DNA from: Clarkia xantiana subsp. parviflora
Taxonomy: Eukaryota > Streptophyta > Magnoliopsida > Myrtales > Onagraceae
Length of the DNA: 64,000 nt
Direction: 5' to 3'
Assembly: GCA_036873135.1 (NCBI GenBank)
Contig: JAPTYO010000059.1
Coordinates: 5,697,066 to 5,761,065, forward strand
Shown here one piece after another: positions 33,400 through 46,729 of this stretch. A program made the translations under genes and the position numbers. Positions within the stretch are counted from its first letter, which is position 1. The number at the start of each line of letters is the position of its first letter. A model generated the notes under the pieces. That model searched no databases and was not told the origin of the DNA. It was given only the letters and a program-made list of their open reading frames with translations.

Positions 33400-33775
33400 C
33401 AATGAGGGATAATCCTTACCCATACCCATATATTATATCATGAGGAGTGTAAGAGAGTGTCTTCACCCTTAGTCTCCACAACACATATTCCTTAGAGCTC
33501 TCTTTTTACTTAGAGTGCAAGAAACTTGGAGACCAATAAATTTGGGCCCCAAGTAACCTTGGCCGGCCATCCACCATCCACCCAGCACGGCGGCAAATAT
33601 GGAGGGCAGCAACTTCCGGCGATGGTAGAGGCGGAACGTGTGGCGGCAGCGGTGGCGCGTGCGACGGACGGCGATGACGGGCTTCTTCGAGGTAAAATTT
33701 CGACGACGAGGTGCTCATGGTCGATTTATAGATCATTTCCAGGTACATCTAGGTCCTTTGCCACCTTAACTTGAT
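33400..33775 (+). promoter_or_regulatory. Candidate leader/promoter of the antisense ORF, element 3
   Basis: A T/A-rich segment with 'acttagag' is followed by 'ccccaagtaaccttggccggcc' in outline and a GC-rich, CpG-rich stretch of about 150 bp (33555-33690). Element 4 has the same order on the minus strand (acttagag, then a tgggggtcaag-like segment, then GTGGCCGG, then GC-rich), also between the PPT and its aORF start. Conservation of position and order suggests the promoter or 5' leader of the antisense transcript. Function is inferred. Confidence 0.4.
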
Positions 33776-34580
33776 CAATCTTGAGCTCTAGAAAAGCTTG
33801 ACTAAGTATGCCCACCAAGTGTTTGTTGAAATGCCTAAGACATGTTGGCATTATACAAAGAGCCTGAAAATGGCTAGGTACTTAGCACTAGTATACATAG
33901 AGTAGTAAACACTACTTCCCTTGTTGATTTTCGCTATTGATTGATCAAATCCTCGCCATTTTGTAATGTTGTAATAAGTGTTCGCCGATCGGGGCCTCCG
34001 ATCAAATAAAGTTGTAATGGTCCAATAATAGCTTTCTTGATTAAAATGTTTGCTCAATGAAGTCTTTGCAATGACTGGTATGGTGTTTGGATCTTGCCCA
34101 TATATATTTGATAGCATGAGGATGCTTATAATAGTGTTGGATTCTTGTACCCTTTTCTGAGCACGTCGACATATGAATGTAAACCTGCAACAATCAAACG
34201 ATGCATGCATGTATGGGTTAGTGCCATGATCATATTCGCACCGTTACCTTAAATGAAGGCGTATGGCCATGTTGGCGCGCGTAGGGCCGTATAGGCATGT
34301 GTAGAGTTGTATAGACTACATAAACCATATAGGTGTCGGGTTGAGGCCCCTACTAACATAGAGGTTCCTCCGTATAGAGGATGTTCGCTATGTATTAAAT
34401 AGTGACTTGTAAGTCTGTAATCGTGTAATTGTCCTCGCGTAGAGGATGCTTGTTGCGCAACGTTTGAATATGTAACTGTTGCATGTACGAGCGTTGAGTA
34501 GGTTTTTGCTTGTATTTGTAGGCTAGGTAGCTAGTGCACACTTTCTTGGACTTGCTTCCAGATTTATCAGATCTTCCAGT
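33776..34580. other. Element 3 spacer upstream of the antisense ORF
   Basis: No coding sequence recognised. It could contain a 5' UTR intron of the antisense transcript, as the GC-rich leader is about 800 bp upstream of the aORF ATG. Confidence 0.4.
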
Positions 34581-37048
34581 ATGAGTAAGTTATCCATACA
34601 CATTCCTAGTGTTACTTATCGTTCATATACCAGTTCTAAGTCCGAGACGGACACTTCTTCAGCGCATGAGTCTGAGCCAAAGCTTAGCTCTGATCATTCC
34701 TCTGAGCCATGGATAGGCTCGAAGATGGTACAACTATATCAGACCTTATTAGGTAATCAATTGCGGCGACATGAGTATCGTCTCCATGTGGAGATGTCAG
34801 AGTTTTGACCCCTATTGGAAGCTTCGTTTCCTTTTGACGTGCTTCTAGATGTTTTCCGGGGTTCACCTACCGTGCCCCCACTCGAGATGGCAACCGTATA
34901 CACAACGCAAGTGCGGGAAGGTCTGTGTTTTTCGTATTGTCGAGACTTGGTCCGACTCTGTCGTTATTACCAAATTTCACCGATTGATCTTGCACCTGCG
35001 GGGATCCGAGTTTGGACATGCTTTCGTGTACTATGTCACCAACAGTCGTGGCGTTACTCCACACTAATTTTCAGTTGCTTCTACCGGCTTCAGCGCCATG
35101 ATACTTCTGGATTAGCTTCCTTGGCGACTCGTTGGCCTTCCTTGAAAGGGAAAGACTTTTCCACTCTTGGTTTGGTGGAAGTGAAGTGGGATCGTTCTGT
35201 TCGGTTTGTTACAGCCATTGACCGCTCTAGTAGTCATTGGCGGAGTCACTACTTTTTCATACATGATATCGGGACGATTTGGCCGACCTCACATGTTACG
35301 GAGACCGATCCCGTACCTGTCTTTTCCGAGTTCTCTGTAGCGGATAGAGAGACTATGAAACAGATATACAAGAATCATAGGGCGCGGGCCTACATCGCCA
35401 TAGTTCGTGCATCTGATCGGGAACTGCTCGAGGCGAAGATTCACGTGACTTCTTCGGGAGACATTTCAGTACACTATAGATCTTTATAAATCTTATTATG
35501 TTGTGTTGTAGGTTGGTTTCATGGAAAGGATTCACGCTTGAAGGTGGAGCTCGCCGGGAGCGCTCCTGCGCCTGGACAGACTACTCATACTGCTGCCCCC
35601 ACGGCTCCACAACCCGGTCGAGGAAAAGGATACTTAGGTATGATGCCTTTCTATAACTCTGCTTCTCCTTGTTGTTATCAAGTGTTTTTGTTTTTATCTT
35701 GCTCCGTTCTTGTTTGCAGGTCGTTCGGCGAACGTGACCGATCACGTGATCAGTGTTGAGGACACCCCGACGCGCACTTCGTCTAAGAGGCCCGACTTCA
35801 GGGTGCGTCCCACGAGCGACCCAAAGCGCTCCAGGACTACCGAGTTATCCAAGACTCCTTCCCGCGACAAAGGGAAGGGAGTTGAGAGTCGCGCGCCTAC
35901 TCATTATGCCCCCCGGTCGAGGGACCGGACTTCGGAGGAGATGACTCCTCTAGGAGGTACGTAACTTACGTTTCCATCTATTTTGCTATACTTGAACTGT
36001 TTTGCTTGTTGTTTATATATCTTTGCATTCACAGGCCCCTTGTTGCGCTCGGCTGTGCTGATTTAGTTCGTCCTCTCGAGGGCGACATTGTAGGGGCGGG
36101 ATGGGCGCCCTTTGCTACTGGCGAACATCGTTTTGCCAAGGAATCCAAGTTGAGCACTCTCGAGGTGGGGGTGCGTGTGCTGCAGAGGTGTGTCCCTCCT
36201 GGTGATCAGAGGGTTCGTTCTAGTAAGTCGGACGATGCGCGCGCGTATGCCGAAGGCGCGCTGACAAGTTTCGCACCTGTGAGTGTCAGTCTTTACTCTC
36301 TTATGATGTGTATTCCAATGTGCTCTGTTGTTATAGCTTGTTCCATGTTGGATGTTGTGTTGCATTTTAGTTCGTTGCAGACGTTGTGAACATATCCTCA
36401 TTCGTGATTGAACTCACGTAGGAGAAGAAGGCTGTTCAGGACCGGTGCGACACTGTCTGTCGCGAGCTTGCTATTGCCAAGGAGAACACCCGTATTTTTG
36501 GTGCTAGAGTAGCTGAACTGGAGGCGAGTGCATCTATTCGCCATAATCGAGTTGTTGAGCTTGAGTCTGAGGTGATTGCTCTTGAGAAGAAGGTTTCTGA
36601 TGATAGCGAGGTGTATGCCCTATCCTTGCAGATTGTGCATGAGAGTTCTTATAAGGAGGGTAAGGATGCAGTGTTTGCAGAGTACTCGAGTACAGAGTCC
36701 TTTCATGCTGCTGTTCGAGCTAGTGTCGATACTATGATGTATGACTTTGCTGAGGATTACATTGAGAGGGTACATGCTATTGCCCCCAATTTCCCTTTCG
36801 GACAGTTGGGCCCATATGCTAGATTTGCAACTGGGCACGTGAATGCATTGCGCCGTCGAGACGCCAATGCGCAACAGATTGAGTATGGTCCTCAGATTGA
36901 CTTGGTGTTCGGTGATGAAGGTGACGTCAATGTTGTGGGTGGGGATCCTCAGGATGAGGTTGTAGCCAAACCATCCGGTGTTATTGATGCATCTGGTTTT
37001 GTTGATGCACCTGATGTTGTTGATGCATCTGACGTGGCGTTGGATTGA
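34581..37048 (+). pseudogene. Antisense ORF (aORF) of element 3, multi-exon
   Basis: Exon 1 starts MSKLSIHIPSV at 34581 and is open to 35489 except for one TGA at 34806. It carries a Ser/acidic N-terminus, then the 'putative gypsy type transposon' pattern (REGLCFSYCRDLVRL, IRVWTCFRVLCHQQSWRYS, HYFFIHDIGTIWP). Exon 2 starts at 35512 (WFHGK). Intron 35638-35719 is phase 1 and leads in frame to exon 3 (VTDHVISV, basic, to 35956). Exon 4 (36035-36278) has DLVRPLEGDIVGAGWAPFA. Intron 36279-36421 is phase 0 and leads in frame to a coiled-coil exon ending at 37048. Junctions 1-2 and 3-4 are not frame-consistent, so the copy is damaged or my sites are wrong. The same exon blocks occur in element 4. 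Function unknown. Confidence 0.7.
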
Positions 37049-37461
37049 TCATTGGTTTCCTATTGAACCTTTGTATATAGTTTGGCTCCCCGTGTCGGGT
37101 TGAGGTTACATTTCGGGTGTTGTCCCCTTGAACCTTTTATGCTTATGCTTTGATGTTTAATAATGTTGTATGAACATGCCATAGAAACTTTTAGAAATGC
37201 ATGATAACTTAGTAGTAATATTTATTACCTCTCGTTATCGTATTTATCCATATGGTATGGACTTATATAATAGGATTGAAAATTCTTGTTTGAATGGATG
37301 TAATATCCATAGTTGTGACGATAGGATGTATGTCGTTATGTGTCGTGCGCCCCTCTTAGCTGTTCCCAAGGCATGGCATAATATGTAAGAGTGTGTTAAA
37401 CACATGTGTCTCGTACTTGCGGTGTTTGTGGGTAGTAACACGCAAGATTTTAGAACGGTGC
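37049..37461. other. Element 3 3' flank of the antisense ORF
   Basis: No gene. Presumed 3' UTR of the antisense transcript. It starts the region where the two units converge. Confidence 0.45.
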
Positions 37462-37552
37462 CACTTGGCACTCGACACTTGGCACTTGGCACTTGGCGCT
37501 TGACACTTGGCACTTGGCACTCGGCACTTGGCACTCGGCACTTGGCACTTGC
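37462..37552. repeat. Heptanucleotide array, element 3
   Basis: Thirteen consecutive 7-bp units of CACTTGG and close variants (CACTCGG, CACTCGA, CGCTTGA). Element 2 has only about two units at the matching place (24310), so the array grew in element 3. Confidence 0.93.
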
Positions 37553-37601
37553 CCTTATTCACACGTTTCCATGTCGTGTTGACGAGTCAAGACATTAGTT
37601 A

Positions 37602-38165
37602 TACCGTCTCTTAGTCCATTCTAAGGCGACGTTGTGACAAGACGCTACTTGTTAAGTTTGGTGCGTTTTTCCATCTGTTATTCGGGCACACCCATCGTAA
37701 CGTTGTTGCAGGGCTTTCCGTTGGCTAGTCCATGTACTTACCCTGCGATGCTACTACGCCTCAACTTGGTTGTTCCAAGGGGCGGGACAGAGGTCGTGTA
37801 AAATGCCTTGTAGTTTTTACCGTCTCTTAGACCATTCCAAGGCGACATTGTGGCAAGACACGAGTTGCTAATTTTGATGTGTTTTGTCTCCGCTTCTTGG
37901 GCACCCCCGTTGTAGCGTTGTTGCATGACTTTCCGTGGCTATTCCAGTACTGATCTTGCGATACTACTACACCTCTACCTGGTTACTCCAAGGGGTTGTA
38001 CAAGACCGCGTTCGTACGACTTGCAGTTTTTACCGTCTCTTTGTCCACTCTAAGGCGACGTTGTGGCAAGACACGACTTGCTAATTTGGATGTTTTTTAT
38101 TTTCACTATTTGCTCACCTACAAGATAACGTTGTTACAAGACTCGACTTGTAAATTTGGATGAGT
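37602..38165. repeat. About 210-bp tandem repeats, element 3
   Basis: Two full diverged copies and one partial copy start at about 37602, 37815 and 38030 with TACCGTCTCTT and contain CTAAGGCGACGTTGTGGC-like text. A single copy of the same block is in element 2 at 24362. Confidence 0.85.
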
Positions 38166-39615
38166 TTTTGATATAGTGCGTATAGCGGCGACTGCAGGAT
38201 GCCTCCTGGTCGATTTGTAGAAATAAACGCTAACGGACTTGATAGTATGCAGTAGGTTAACATGCGGTTGCCCTTTGGCCCGGGTCCTATCATGCACTGG
38301 GGGATGGTCCCCGGAAGTGGGATGCAATGCCCTGTAATAAACATGGGGATGCCTCGTAAAGAGTATGTCCTGCCATGTGGGTGGTCCCCGGAAGGGAGAT
38401 GCCACGCCCTGTAGTAAACATGGGGTTGCCCTCGTAAAGAGGATGTCGCACCATGCGGGGTGATCAATCTGTAATGTATGTAGCCGCATCATGTTGTTAT
38501 AAAAATCCAGGGAATGGATGATGTAAACATACGGATGTTCTCAGACTAATATCGTATCATGTTACATTCGATAATAGGACTTGGAAGAATTCCAAGGTGT
38601 GAAATGTTGTCGCCACTGTTCGTAATAGACGTCGATTGATATAGAGAGCGTTTGTTTGCTCGTTGTTGATGTTGATAATATCCATGTCAGCGTTGTGAAA
38701 TATAAGTCATTTGTTGTAATTAGCATAATAGCTTGTATTGTTGATGCAAATGATATGCGTATAGTCCGCTACTTGGTGTGATTTCCGAGTAGGGTGTATA
38801 ATATAGTAATGTACCTACGAGAATGCATTAACTTCATTAGTCTCACGGCTTATATACAATGATAACATGATGGTGTCAACTGATCACCCATACCGAAACG
38901 ATATTGAACTAGTTGCATAACTAGACCAGAGTGCTCCATACATCGAGTCTAAGAAAACTTTGAAAGTAGATAAGCGAAAATGCAAGAAAGTAAATAAGGA
39001 GGGTATGTTTGCCGCTTTCATGGTCGGCTCGTTGGTAGTGTCGGGCAATTGCGCGCAACGCGCTTCAGCAATGCCCCCAAAGCAATCATTTCTTCGATCT
39101 CAATCCTCAACACGAGGCATTCGTTGGTACTATGTCCCCACGTGATGTGGAACATGTACCACTATTCAGTTTCCACTCTCAAGAATGCTAGTGTTGATTC
39201 GCGCGGAGGGGGTAGTTTGTTCTATAAGACGCTAACGTATAGTTCCTCCACCTCTATGTTCAGAGGAGTAAAGCATTTTCTCGGTGATTGTTCGTACATT
39301 TGTTCGAAGATTTGTGCACGTGCACTTCCCCCTGGCGCGTGGGTGATAAGCTCCAACCCAACTCCAGCTCGCAGGTCACTCCTGCCTCAAGTTTTTCCTT
39401 AAGATCCGCCATGGTGTTGGTAGTTCGCCAACCATAATCTCTTTCCAAGAGGAGGAAAAAGGGAACATTAAAGTTCATAAAAATGCATTGATCACGTCTC
39501 TCTTTGACGCCCTTGCCAAGGCAGCATTGAATGCGAAACTCTTGAAGTAACACATGATTGTTTGTCCACTTCCTTGCTTGACGTCCCAAACACTCTGAAG
39601 TGTTGAAACGAAATG
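38166..39615. other. Element 3 spacer before the protease end
   Basis: A diverged duplication of about 77 bp at about 38300-38460 (GGTCCCCGGAAG ... TAAACATGGGG, two copies). Between 39260 and 39590 a minus-strand frame of 109 codons follows the protease stop, but I see no RT motif in it. This is where pol should be, and it is absent. Confidence 0.5.
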
Positions 39616-40188
39616 TCAGTCCATCGGACCCACATGCATTATTGCTTGTTCGGACTTGTCATCATCACCACACTTGGTGTCTTCTCTTTCAGCTGTGTTC
39701 AACCCAACCATCGCAACGGTGTAGTGTTGTCTACTCCTAAGAGCATTGACATAGCATTTGCGAGCAGATGTTTGATCACCCAACACTTCACCGATCCCAT
39801 TTTTCGTCGGAAATATCATCTTATGATGAACGGTTGAAGGCAACATTTCGTACGGGTTGATGGTTGTTCTGCCCAGAATCCCGTTATATGCGCCCAAAGC
39901 TTTGAATAACACGAAGGTGACATCGATGTTCAGAGTCTTCCACCCTTCTCCCATTATCACTGGAAGAGTGATTACCCCCAAAGAATATGTTGTTGCGCCT
40001 GCAGAGCTTACCAGCGGGAAGCATCCAGGGGATAAGTCTGCTCTTGATTTTCCAAGATGTTCTAGCACCCTGACGTGCAAAATTTCTGCGGAACTACCTC
40101 CGTCAATCAGGATTCTCTTAACGTCGTATCCTGCTATGTTCATTGAAATTACCAAGGCGTCATCGTGAGGGTAGACTATGTGTTTCAT
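39616..40188 (-). pseudogene. Protease domain of element 3
   Basis: A 190-codon open frame, MKHIVYPHDDALVISMN... . The active-site motif is LIDGGSSAEIL with Asp at 40104-40102, again D-G-G-S. The downstream signature AYNGILGRTTINPYEMLPSTVHHKM matches element 1 and element 4. The frame stops at 39616 with no RT following. Gag upstream is in another frame, so a -1 shift or damage separates them. The domain itself is full-length and could in principle fold. It is listed as a pseudogene because of its broken context. Confidence 0.85.
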
Positions 40189-42184
40189 GTCTGCCCTAGA
40201 GAATTGTATGACAACGTCATCCTGTTCATGCTGTTGCCTCTTCCCGTATTTAGGAAGTATTCCAACTTGGGACGCGTAGACATCTCAGGCATTTGAAAAA
40301 TGCCCCTTGAAGCTGGTCCTCCATGTATAACACTTAACACCCCTCTCTTGGCAGGAGGTGGATTTTCGTTGACTTTCTCTTTACCCTTGTTCTTTGTCGA
40401 GGGACCTGCTTGGGTTTTCTTGGGGCAGTTATCCCATTGATCAACATAATGTTTCAGTTCTCCCCTCAAGACGATGTTGTTTACATGCATTTTTAGACTA
40501 AAGCACATATTGGTGTCGTGGCCGTACACCTCGTGGTTTTCACACCACTTTTCCATATCCTTTCCCAAGGGACCATTACAGTAATTGTTGGGCCCTCGCC
40601 ACATTTTGTTCTCCTTCATTTCTTTCAGGATGACTGACAGTGGTGCATTCAGGGGGATGCAGTCTATATTGTTGACATCCTTAGGTTTTTGAAACTCACA
40701 TTGATGTGGCCTCTTAAACTGAGGTTGCCACTGCCTGTTGTGTTGATTTCCCTGGGGTTGCTTTGCAGGTCTAGGCTTGTTGTTGTCTTTCGTGCACACA
40801 ACACCCATCTTGGCTTTGTTGTTCACCCTGAATCTTTCAACGTCCACAAATTCTTTCACTCTTGATGTGTTTCGGCAGGGTGCTTGGCCATCTTTTCCGC
40901 GAGTGAGTATCCTCGACGTCCTAGGTTTCGAATGAACGCTCTTACAATGTCGCCCTCTGAAATGTTCGACTGGATGTCAACAATATTCTGGTTAAAGCGA
41001 ATATAGTAGTCCGCCAAAGACTCTTCATTCTCCTGACACACGTCATCTAGCGCGTCTAATCCCTTTAGGAGCATACGTTCTCCCATATACCTTTGAATGA
41101 ATTTTGACTTCAAGTATGGCCATGAGCCTACATTGTCGCGCGGGAGCGAGAAGAACCAATGTGCCGCAGACCCTTCCAGGGTTTGTGGGAATGTCATAGC
41201 TAGATGGTGTGGGTTGGTGGTCCTTCCCTGGAGTGGTGCTTCGAGCTGCTGCACGTGCTCTATCGGGTCTCCTTTCCCCATGTACTTCTCAATCTTTACA
41301 TTGTATAGTGCGTCTGGCACCTGACTGTATACCAGCTCTTCAGTGAAGGGGTGGGAAGCATTCTCAACTAAGACATGTATGGCCCTCATTTTCGATTGCT
41401 TCATCTTCTGCTCTATTAGAACTTCCAAGCCTCTTACTGTCAATCCCGTGATAGGGACATCGTCATCTCTTACCGGCATCCTCCGGTCAGCGTTATGATA
41501 ACCACCAGTGTGATATTCCTGACTCATTCCATAGTAATAACTTTCTTTGTGCTGCTGATGGGGAGGTAGAGATGGATGTCTCCATGACTCTCCTTGTTGC
41601 TGCGCCCCTACATATGGTGTGTAAGAACGCGTTACCTCATGCTTTGCATTATAGTGTTGGTGGGTAGCAGCTGAGTGTTGTCTTTCTTCGCGTAGTTTCT
41701 TGTTGGGTAGTGTCATGCGACACTGCTATTGGCAGCGGTGGCTGCCTGTATACTAGCGGCGGTGGTGGCAGTGCATATCCTTGGTTCCTTGGGGATCGCG
41801 GAAAGCCAAATGTTCCTCTATTGCTCCCATCATAGCAGGTGTGACTGTTAGTGCAGCCTGTGATCCTCCACCTTGGTGCTGGGGCTCCTCAGTGGGCATC
41901 CCGTAAGGATGTTCCTCACTCCTGGGTACTCAGTACTCGAAACCATGCGGCGGTGCGTCGGCTTGAGTGTTGTATGCCTGCTGCTCGTGCTGTGCGGGGC
42001 GCGCCCTTGAGGTTGGGACTGAGGAGGCTGTGAACGTGGCCTCTGGATTATAGGAAGGACCGGGTTGGTTCTTCCTTGGTGGCGCCTGCCTGCTTTCTTG
42101 TGCGACAGGGGTTTTCTTTGGGCGCCCCGGGCCCTTTTTCTTCTCTGGGTTTACATTGTCGAGAGGTTGAGTATTGCTCGTCAT
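40185..42184 (-). pseudogene. gag: gag of element 3
   Basis: The likely start is MTSNTQPLDNVNPEKKKG at 42184, followed by GRPKK, an AT-hook-like basic patch. The N-terminal region breaks by stops and frame changes near 41710-41940. The core is open at 41716-40856 with VPITGLTVRGLEVLIEQK, then the capsid domain (KIEKYMGKGDPIEHV, AAHWFFSLPRDNVGSWPYLKSKFIQRY, SEGDIVRAFIRNLG). Frame 40859-40185 has VPLNAPLSVILKEMKENKMW and the knuckle-like KWCENHEVYGHDTNMCFSL, ending before the protease. Gag assembles particles. With a functional relative this would be the part needed for packaging. The frame breaks make this copy inactive. Confidence 0.87.
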
Positions 42185-42216
42185 AGTTGTGGTGCTGAAT
42201 GGATTTTGTCTTCGAA

Positions 42217-42233
42217 TCTCGCGGACGACACCA
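42217..42233 (-). other. Primer-binding site of element 3
   Basis: TGGTGTCGTCCGCGAGA on the minus strand, two bases after the 5' LTR. It differs from that of element 2, so the two families use different primers. The tRNA was not assigned. Confidence 0.6.
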
Positions 42234-42235
42234 AA

Positions 42236-42895
42236 TGTTTCAACCAAGCCCGCGCGAGATAACAGGTCGTCGAATGCGTGTGTGAATCGCTCCTCGGGGT
42301 GTCGGAACCCGCAATATCCTTTACGCGCGTTCCTCCTGCACCTGCACACGGGGCAATATCGAGACCACGGAAAGGGGGGGGGGGGTACTCGATGAACCAT
42401 CTCCGATGCTTCAATGAGAGCAATTCTAGAGAGATAAAAGCTAGAGAGAAGTCAGAGCTCCTAAGCCAATCTCCTTGTGACTTTTTTTTTGTGAAAAGGG
42501 TGGCCAAGACTCCAATATATAGGAACTCTTAGAACCGAACCCGGTTTTGCGCGGATCGATCCCGATTTAGTAGAAAAACGTGAACCGGAATTGGGTTAAT
42601 CAAGGTTCGCTATTGGAAAGCTCGAATGTAGTGTAAGAACACGTAAAGTGTTACGCGCGTCAATGGTCGACAGTCCGGACCACGTCGGATTTGGGACAAT
42701 CCGACGAGGTTCGGATTGCTTGCACAATCCGGAACGGTCTGGATTGTTTGACAATCTGGACGAGTCCGGTCCGGATGCGCATGTTGCCCGTCCGGATCGT
42801 TCTAACTCGCGGGTTAGCGTTTTTAGGCCGTTTTCGTGGGTTTGGCGTATTTACGAGGTTCGAAATATAAATATAAACCCGAATTGGGAAGATAT

Positions 42896-42901
<6 letters not shown>
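42236..42901 (-). repeat. 5' LTR of element 3
   Basis: 666 bp, reading TGATGGATATC on the minus strand at its outer end. A TATA-like TATATATT lies at 42521-42514 (minus). Confidence 0.9.

Positions 42902-42941
<40 letters not shown>
42900..42941. repeat. (TA)n microsatellite
   Basis: About 20 uninterrupted AT repeats abutting the 5' LTR of element 3. It blurs the target duplication. Confidence 0.97.
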
Positions 42942-42942
<1 letters not shown>

Positions 42943-45900
42943 TAGTTGATCCGCGCGTGCTATGCACACGCATATTACTAATTTGTTATCTAAGTTTATG
43001 TTATCTTGAAATAATATATAACTGTGAAAGTTAAAACATATGTAAAACATATGTGCAATGATTTGATTAGATTTCATGTGCATATGGCATAAAACATAGT
43101 ACGGAAAAAGAATTTTGAGTGCTCTAGACATTATTATGTGCAACAAAGCGAACATATTTGCCAATACCATAAATCTTCATGAAGCCAAAACCAACTAATA
43201 AGAAATATCATATGCCATCAATTGTAGCTGACTATTTAGAGTAATATATGAAGAAAATTTAACTCCTCTAGCATCAGACTCTTCAGATTCCAAAGCATAC
43301 AATGACGATGTAAAATATCCTTACGGAAGAAGCTTCACTGTTGAAATTAGGAGCACAAAAATATAATGAAACACACCATTTAGCATTCCAGGAGTAGGTA
43401 TATGTTCTAATCTTTCAAGGTACAAAGTTCAAAAGTAAAATACTTTCATAAAATAAAAACCAAATTAGTTTAGGTGCTAAAATATCGGATTCGCCTCCAA
43501 GAGAGTTTAGGTTCCAACCATTGAGTTTAGTATGACGTATTTGAAAATCATAGTGAAACCTATTGTTTAAGTCTCACAGCCTAACAGAGAGATTCCTTCT
43601 CTATTTCTTGATGCAACGGTAATCTACAATATCTGAGCATGTGAATAGGAAACCAATGAATGAAGCGACAAATAAAAAGTCAGAGATATTGCAACAAATG
43701 TGACTATTGCTATAATATGAGGTTGGAATGGAGCTGGATGCAGAAATATAACATTTGAATGGAGCAATAGAAATTGCAACAAATGACAAAGTCAGAGAAA
43801 ACATAAGCAAACCCCATTATTTTATGAAACCGGTTCATCTTAAAGCACGAGGATATACACCCGCGAGCGGGCCTCCATGGGATAAGGGTCAGGGAAGTCG
43901 ACTTGAAGCTGGTAGGTTTTACCGGAAAAGACTGTTCCAGGTGCTCCATTTACTTCAATATAAGTGCAAAAATTAGACAATATCCACAAAGAAAGAAATC
44001 TTAACGAAGTAGGAACAAGTAAGAAGACATGCTCGTGCATCTGCCAATTTCCAAGTTATACAGCGAAGTACCAGACGTGAAATTATGGAAACGATTTGTT
44101 TCACAAAACTTGATGTGATTGAAACCGACATGTAGAGATAAATTATTTTTTGCCATCACATGCAAATATAATTGACAACACAATGAACTCTACCAAGGAC
44201 GGATGATAGACCTTAGGAGATTTTCGGGGGCTTTGTGCTTGAACACAGATTGAGGGTTCACTTACACAAGGAACTTCCACAAGTGCTACCCACTCTTTAA
44301 CAACTCTGTAACAGTAGAATTTTTCTAAGATTAGATTTAGTTGGAAGCAATAACATACCGCAGATAATGATTTTTCGAGTAAATCAGAGAGCAAAAGTTC
44401 GATAATGTTGCCCTCTTCATCTGGTAGATCAGAGAGCAGAACCAATATAATGTTGCCATCTTCATCGGGTAGATCAAAGAGCAATGTGGCCTCTTATCTG
44501 ATTACAGCAGCCTTATAGGAAAGGGAGAAACAACCATGATATCAGTATTGGGAAGAAGATTGTAGGAATTCAATGGAAAAACAAAAAATCTCCCTCTTCA
44601 GACCACTTCACGTCTTAACCCTAAAATCAGAATGTGCATTCCTCTCAAATGCAATTTCATAACCTAGCAGATCTAGGGATTTAATTTTCAAGTACCAGTC
44701 CTTTTCTGGAAGAGGAACTGAGGGGGACACAACACCCGAACATGCATCGCTCTTGTGTTAGTGGACCAACCTAATCTGGGAGCTCTCCATGAAGAAACTT
44801 CATATAATCACAGAAAGAACTGGCGAGTTTGTTGCATTAACTGCAGATAGAGAGAACGAAGGATGAGTAGAGACAATTTAGGTTTGTGCATTAAAACATA
44901 TATTTTAGTTTTTATAAAAAAAAAAGAACTAATTTAGATTTGTGCATCAAACTTCGAGTTAATAGTGAGAAACTAAAATGACAAAACTTAAATCTTAGAC
45001 GCCATCTGACTTCAAAGTTTTTGACATCATAAGCGCTTCCACTGTAAAATAAGAAGCTTGACCATAAACATGCATTTCTTGAATTTGCATCTTGGTAGCA
45101 ACTCCGATATTTTATACACCATATTAGTTAACTTTATCCTTTCGTGTCTTTTTTTTACAGACGTCTTACACAAAAATAGCAAAATCAAGTGCTTATAAAG
45201 CAATAGATGTTGACACTCACTATATCGTATATTATAGAAGATAAATTTACTTACCTGAATCCTGAATAATGCTAAAGGGTTAGCAGGTTGAAACTAAGAA
45301 ATCAATGGTTATATATATGAAATGTTGACTCTAATTAAACTTGTTTCCAAATATAACATTTTTTTGATTGAATTATAAAGTATTTCATTGCAAACACCAA
45401 GATATGTGCATTCAAGCTGCATTCCTATCACTAAATTATCATAGTCTATATATCTATTTAAGTTGTCATATGTCTCTTATTTCAGCCAAAACTTTGTCAC
45501 CTTACATCTTCTTAATGCTGAAGAGTTAAATCTGTAAAAAAAAAAAAAAAAAAACGTATTTTCTATTTGTGTTGCTAATAAGTACTCTAACTGAAAGCCC
45601 ATTTGAACATTTAACTTGGTAATATTAGGTTCCAATCCTTACGAGCAAGAGATGAAGTATATTGTGTGAACCTACCTTGCGGGTTCCTACTGTTGTAATA
45701 TATTTTGCTCTATCTGCTTTCTCTCTCCCTTATCACGCTCTCTTTCTTCCATGGACTGTAGAACAAGATAAATATGATGTCAATATAAAAAGAGGAAGAT
45801 AAAGAAGCAAAACATTGTAGCAGGAAATATTATAAGCAATCACCATACAAAAAGGCTATAATACTTCTTGGTAAAACAAAACCACCGGGAAATAATACTA

Positions 45901-46729
45901 AACAAGAATAAGTGGAGCAATCCAAATAAGTGTGAACGTGATACATAAGGACAAGGTCTAATTTGAGCATTTTGTCGAACATTTTCCGTGCATAACCAAT
46001 ACCCTTGACCGAAAAAAATCGTAAATGGTGGTTCACCAAACATGCACATGTTCTTAGACAAAGACACTGATTTATGCAGCAGAGAAGAAATAATAAAAAT
46101 ATGATGTGTTGTCAGAGAAACAGAAAAACTATTATCGATCCATGCAACCTGTTATGCTGCTGTTCTCCAGCTACTTGTTCGTTCTTCTTTGCATCTTCTC
46201 CAGCCACTTACGCCCCTTCTCTGACTTCTATGAAGTTTTAGGCATCTCAAAGGAATGACAGCTATGGCCCAAAAAGGACTGAAACCGTCTGGAGTCGTTT
46301 GGAAGCAATCTTACTCAGATCCTTGGACAATCAGAATTGAAAAACAAAAGAATATGTAACAAATTGGCAATTCAAGTGAATCGAATTGGAGGCACAGTGT
46401 AAAGAAGAATTAGACGTATGGTTGTAGTTCTTGGGGTGAGATCTCAAGAAATAGAGTGATTCATCTTTGTATTTATTTTTTGCACTGTGCGGATCTGTTA
46501 AGAAGATGTTTTCTGCGGAAGGAGAGGGACGGTAAATAACTGTAGAGGCGGAATCCCTCTGACTGCAACCGGTTGGATTGTGGCGTTGGAGTACCGTTCA
46601 GTAAGATTTGAGTTTATTTTCAATGAGTGTGTGAACTGTGAAGGGGTTGGTGTGAAACGTAGGTGGTGATTCGCCAAATGTTACGACGTTTAGGGTTGAG
46701 GACCGTGTACACTTTTAGTATTGGTAAAA

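Larger units (their letters stand above)
32123..42901 (-). mobile_element. Element 3: gag-protease LTR retrotransposon with antisense ORF
   Basis: LTRs at 42236-42901 (5') and 32123-32900 (3') on the minus strand. The 5-bp duplication TATAT flanks both ends, but the target is TA-rich, so this is weak evidence. PBS and PPT abut the LTRs. Sense coding is gag and protease only. RT, RNase H and integrase are absent, not just mutated. A large antisense aORF (34581-37048) lies between the protease side and the 3' LTR. Tandem repeats occupy the junction. Confidence 0.92.
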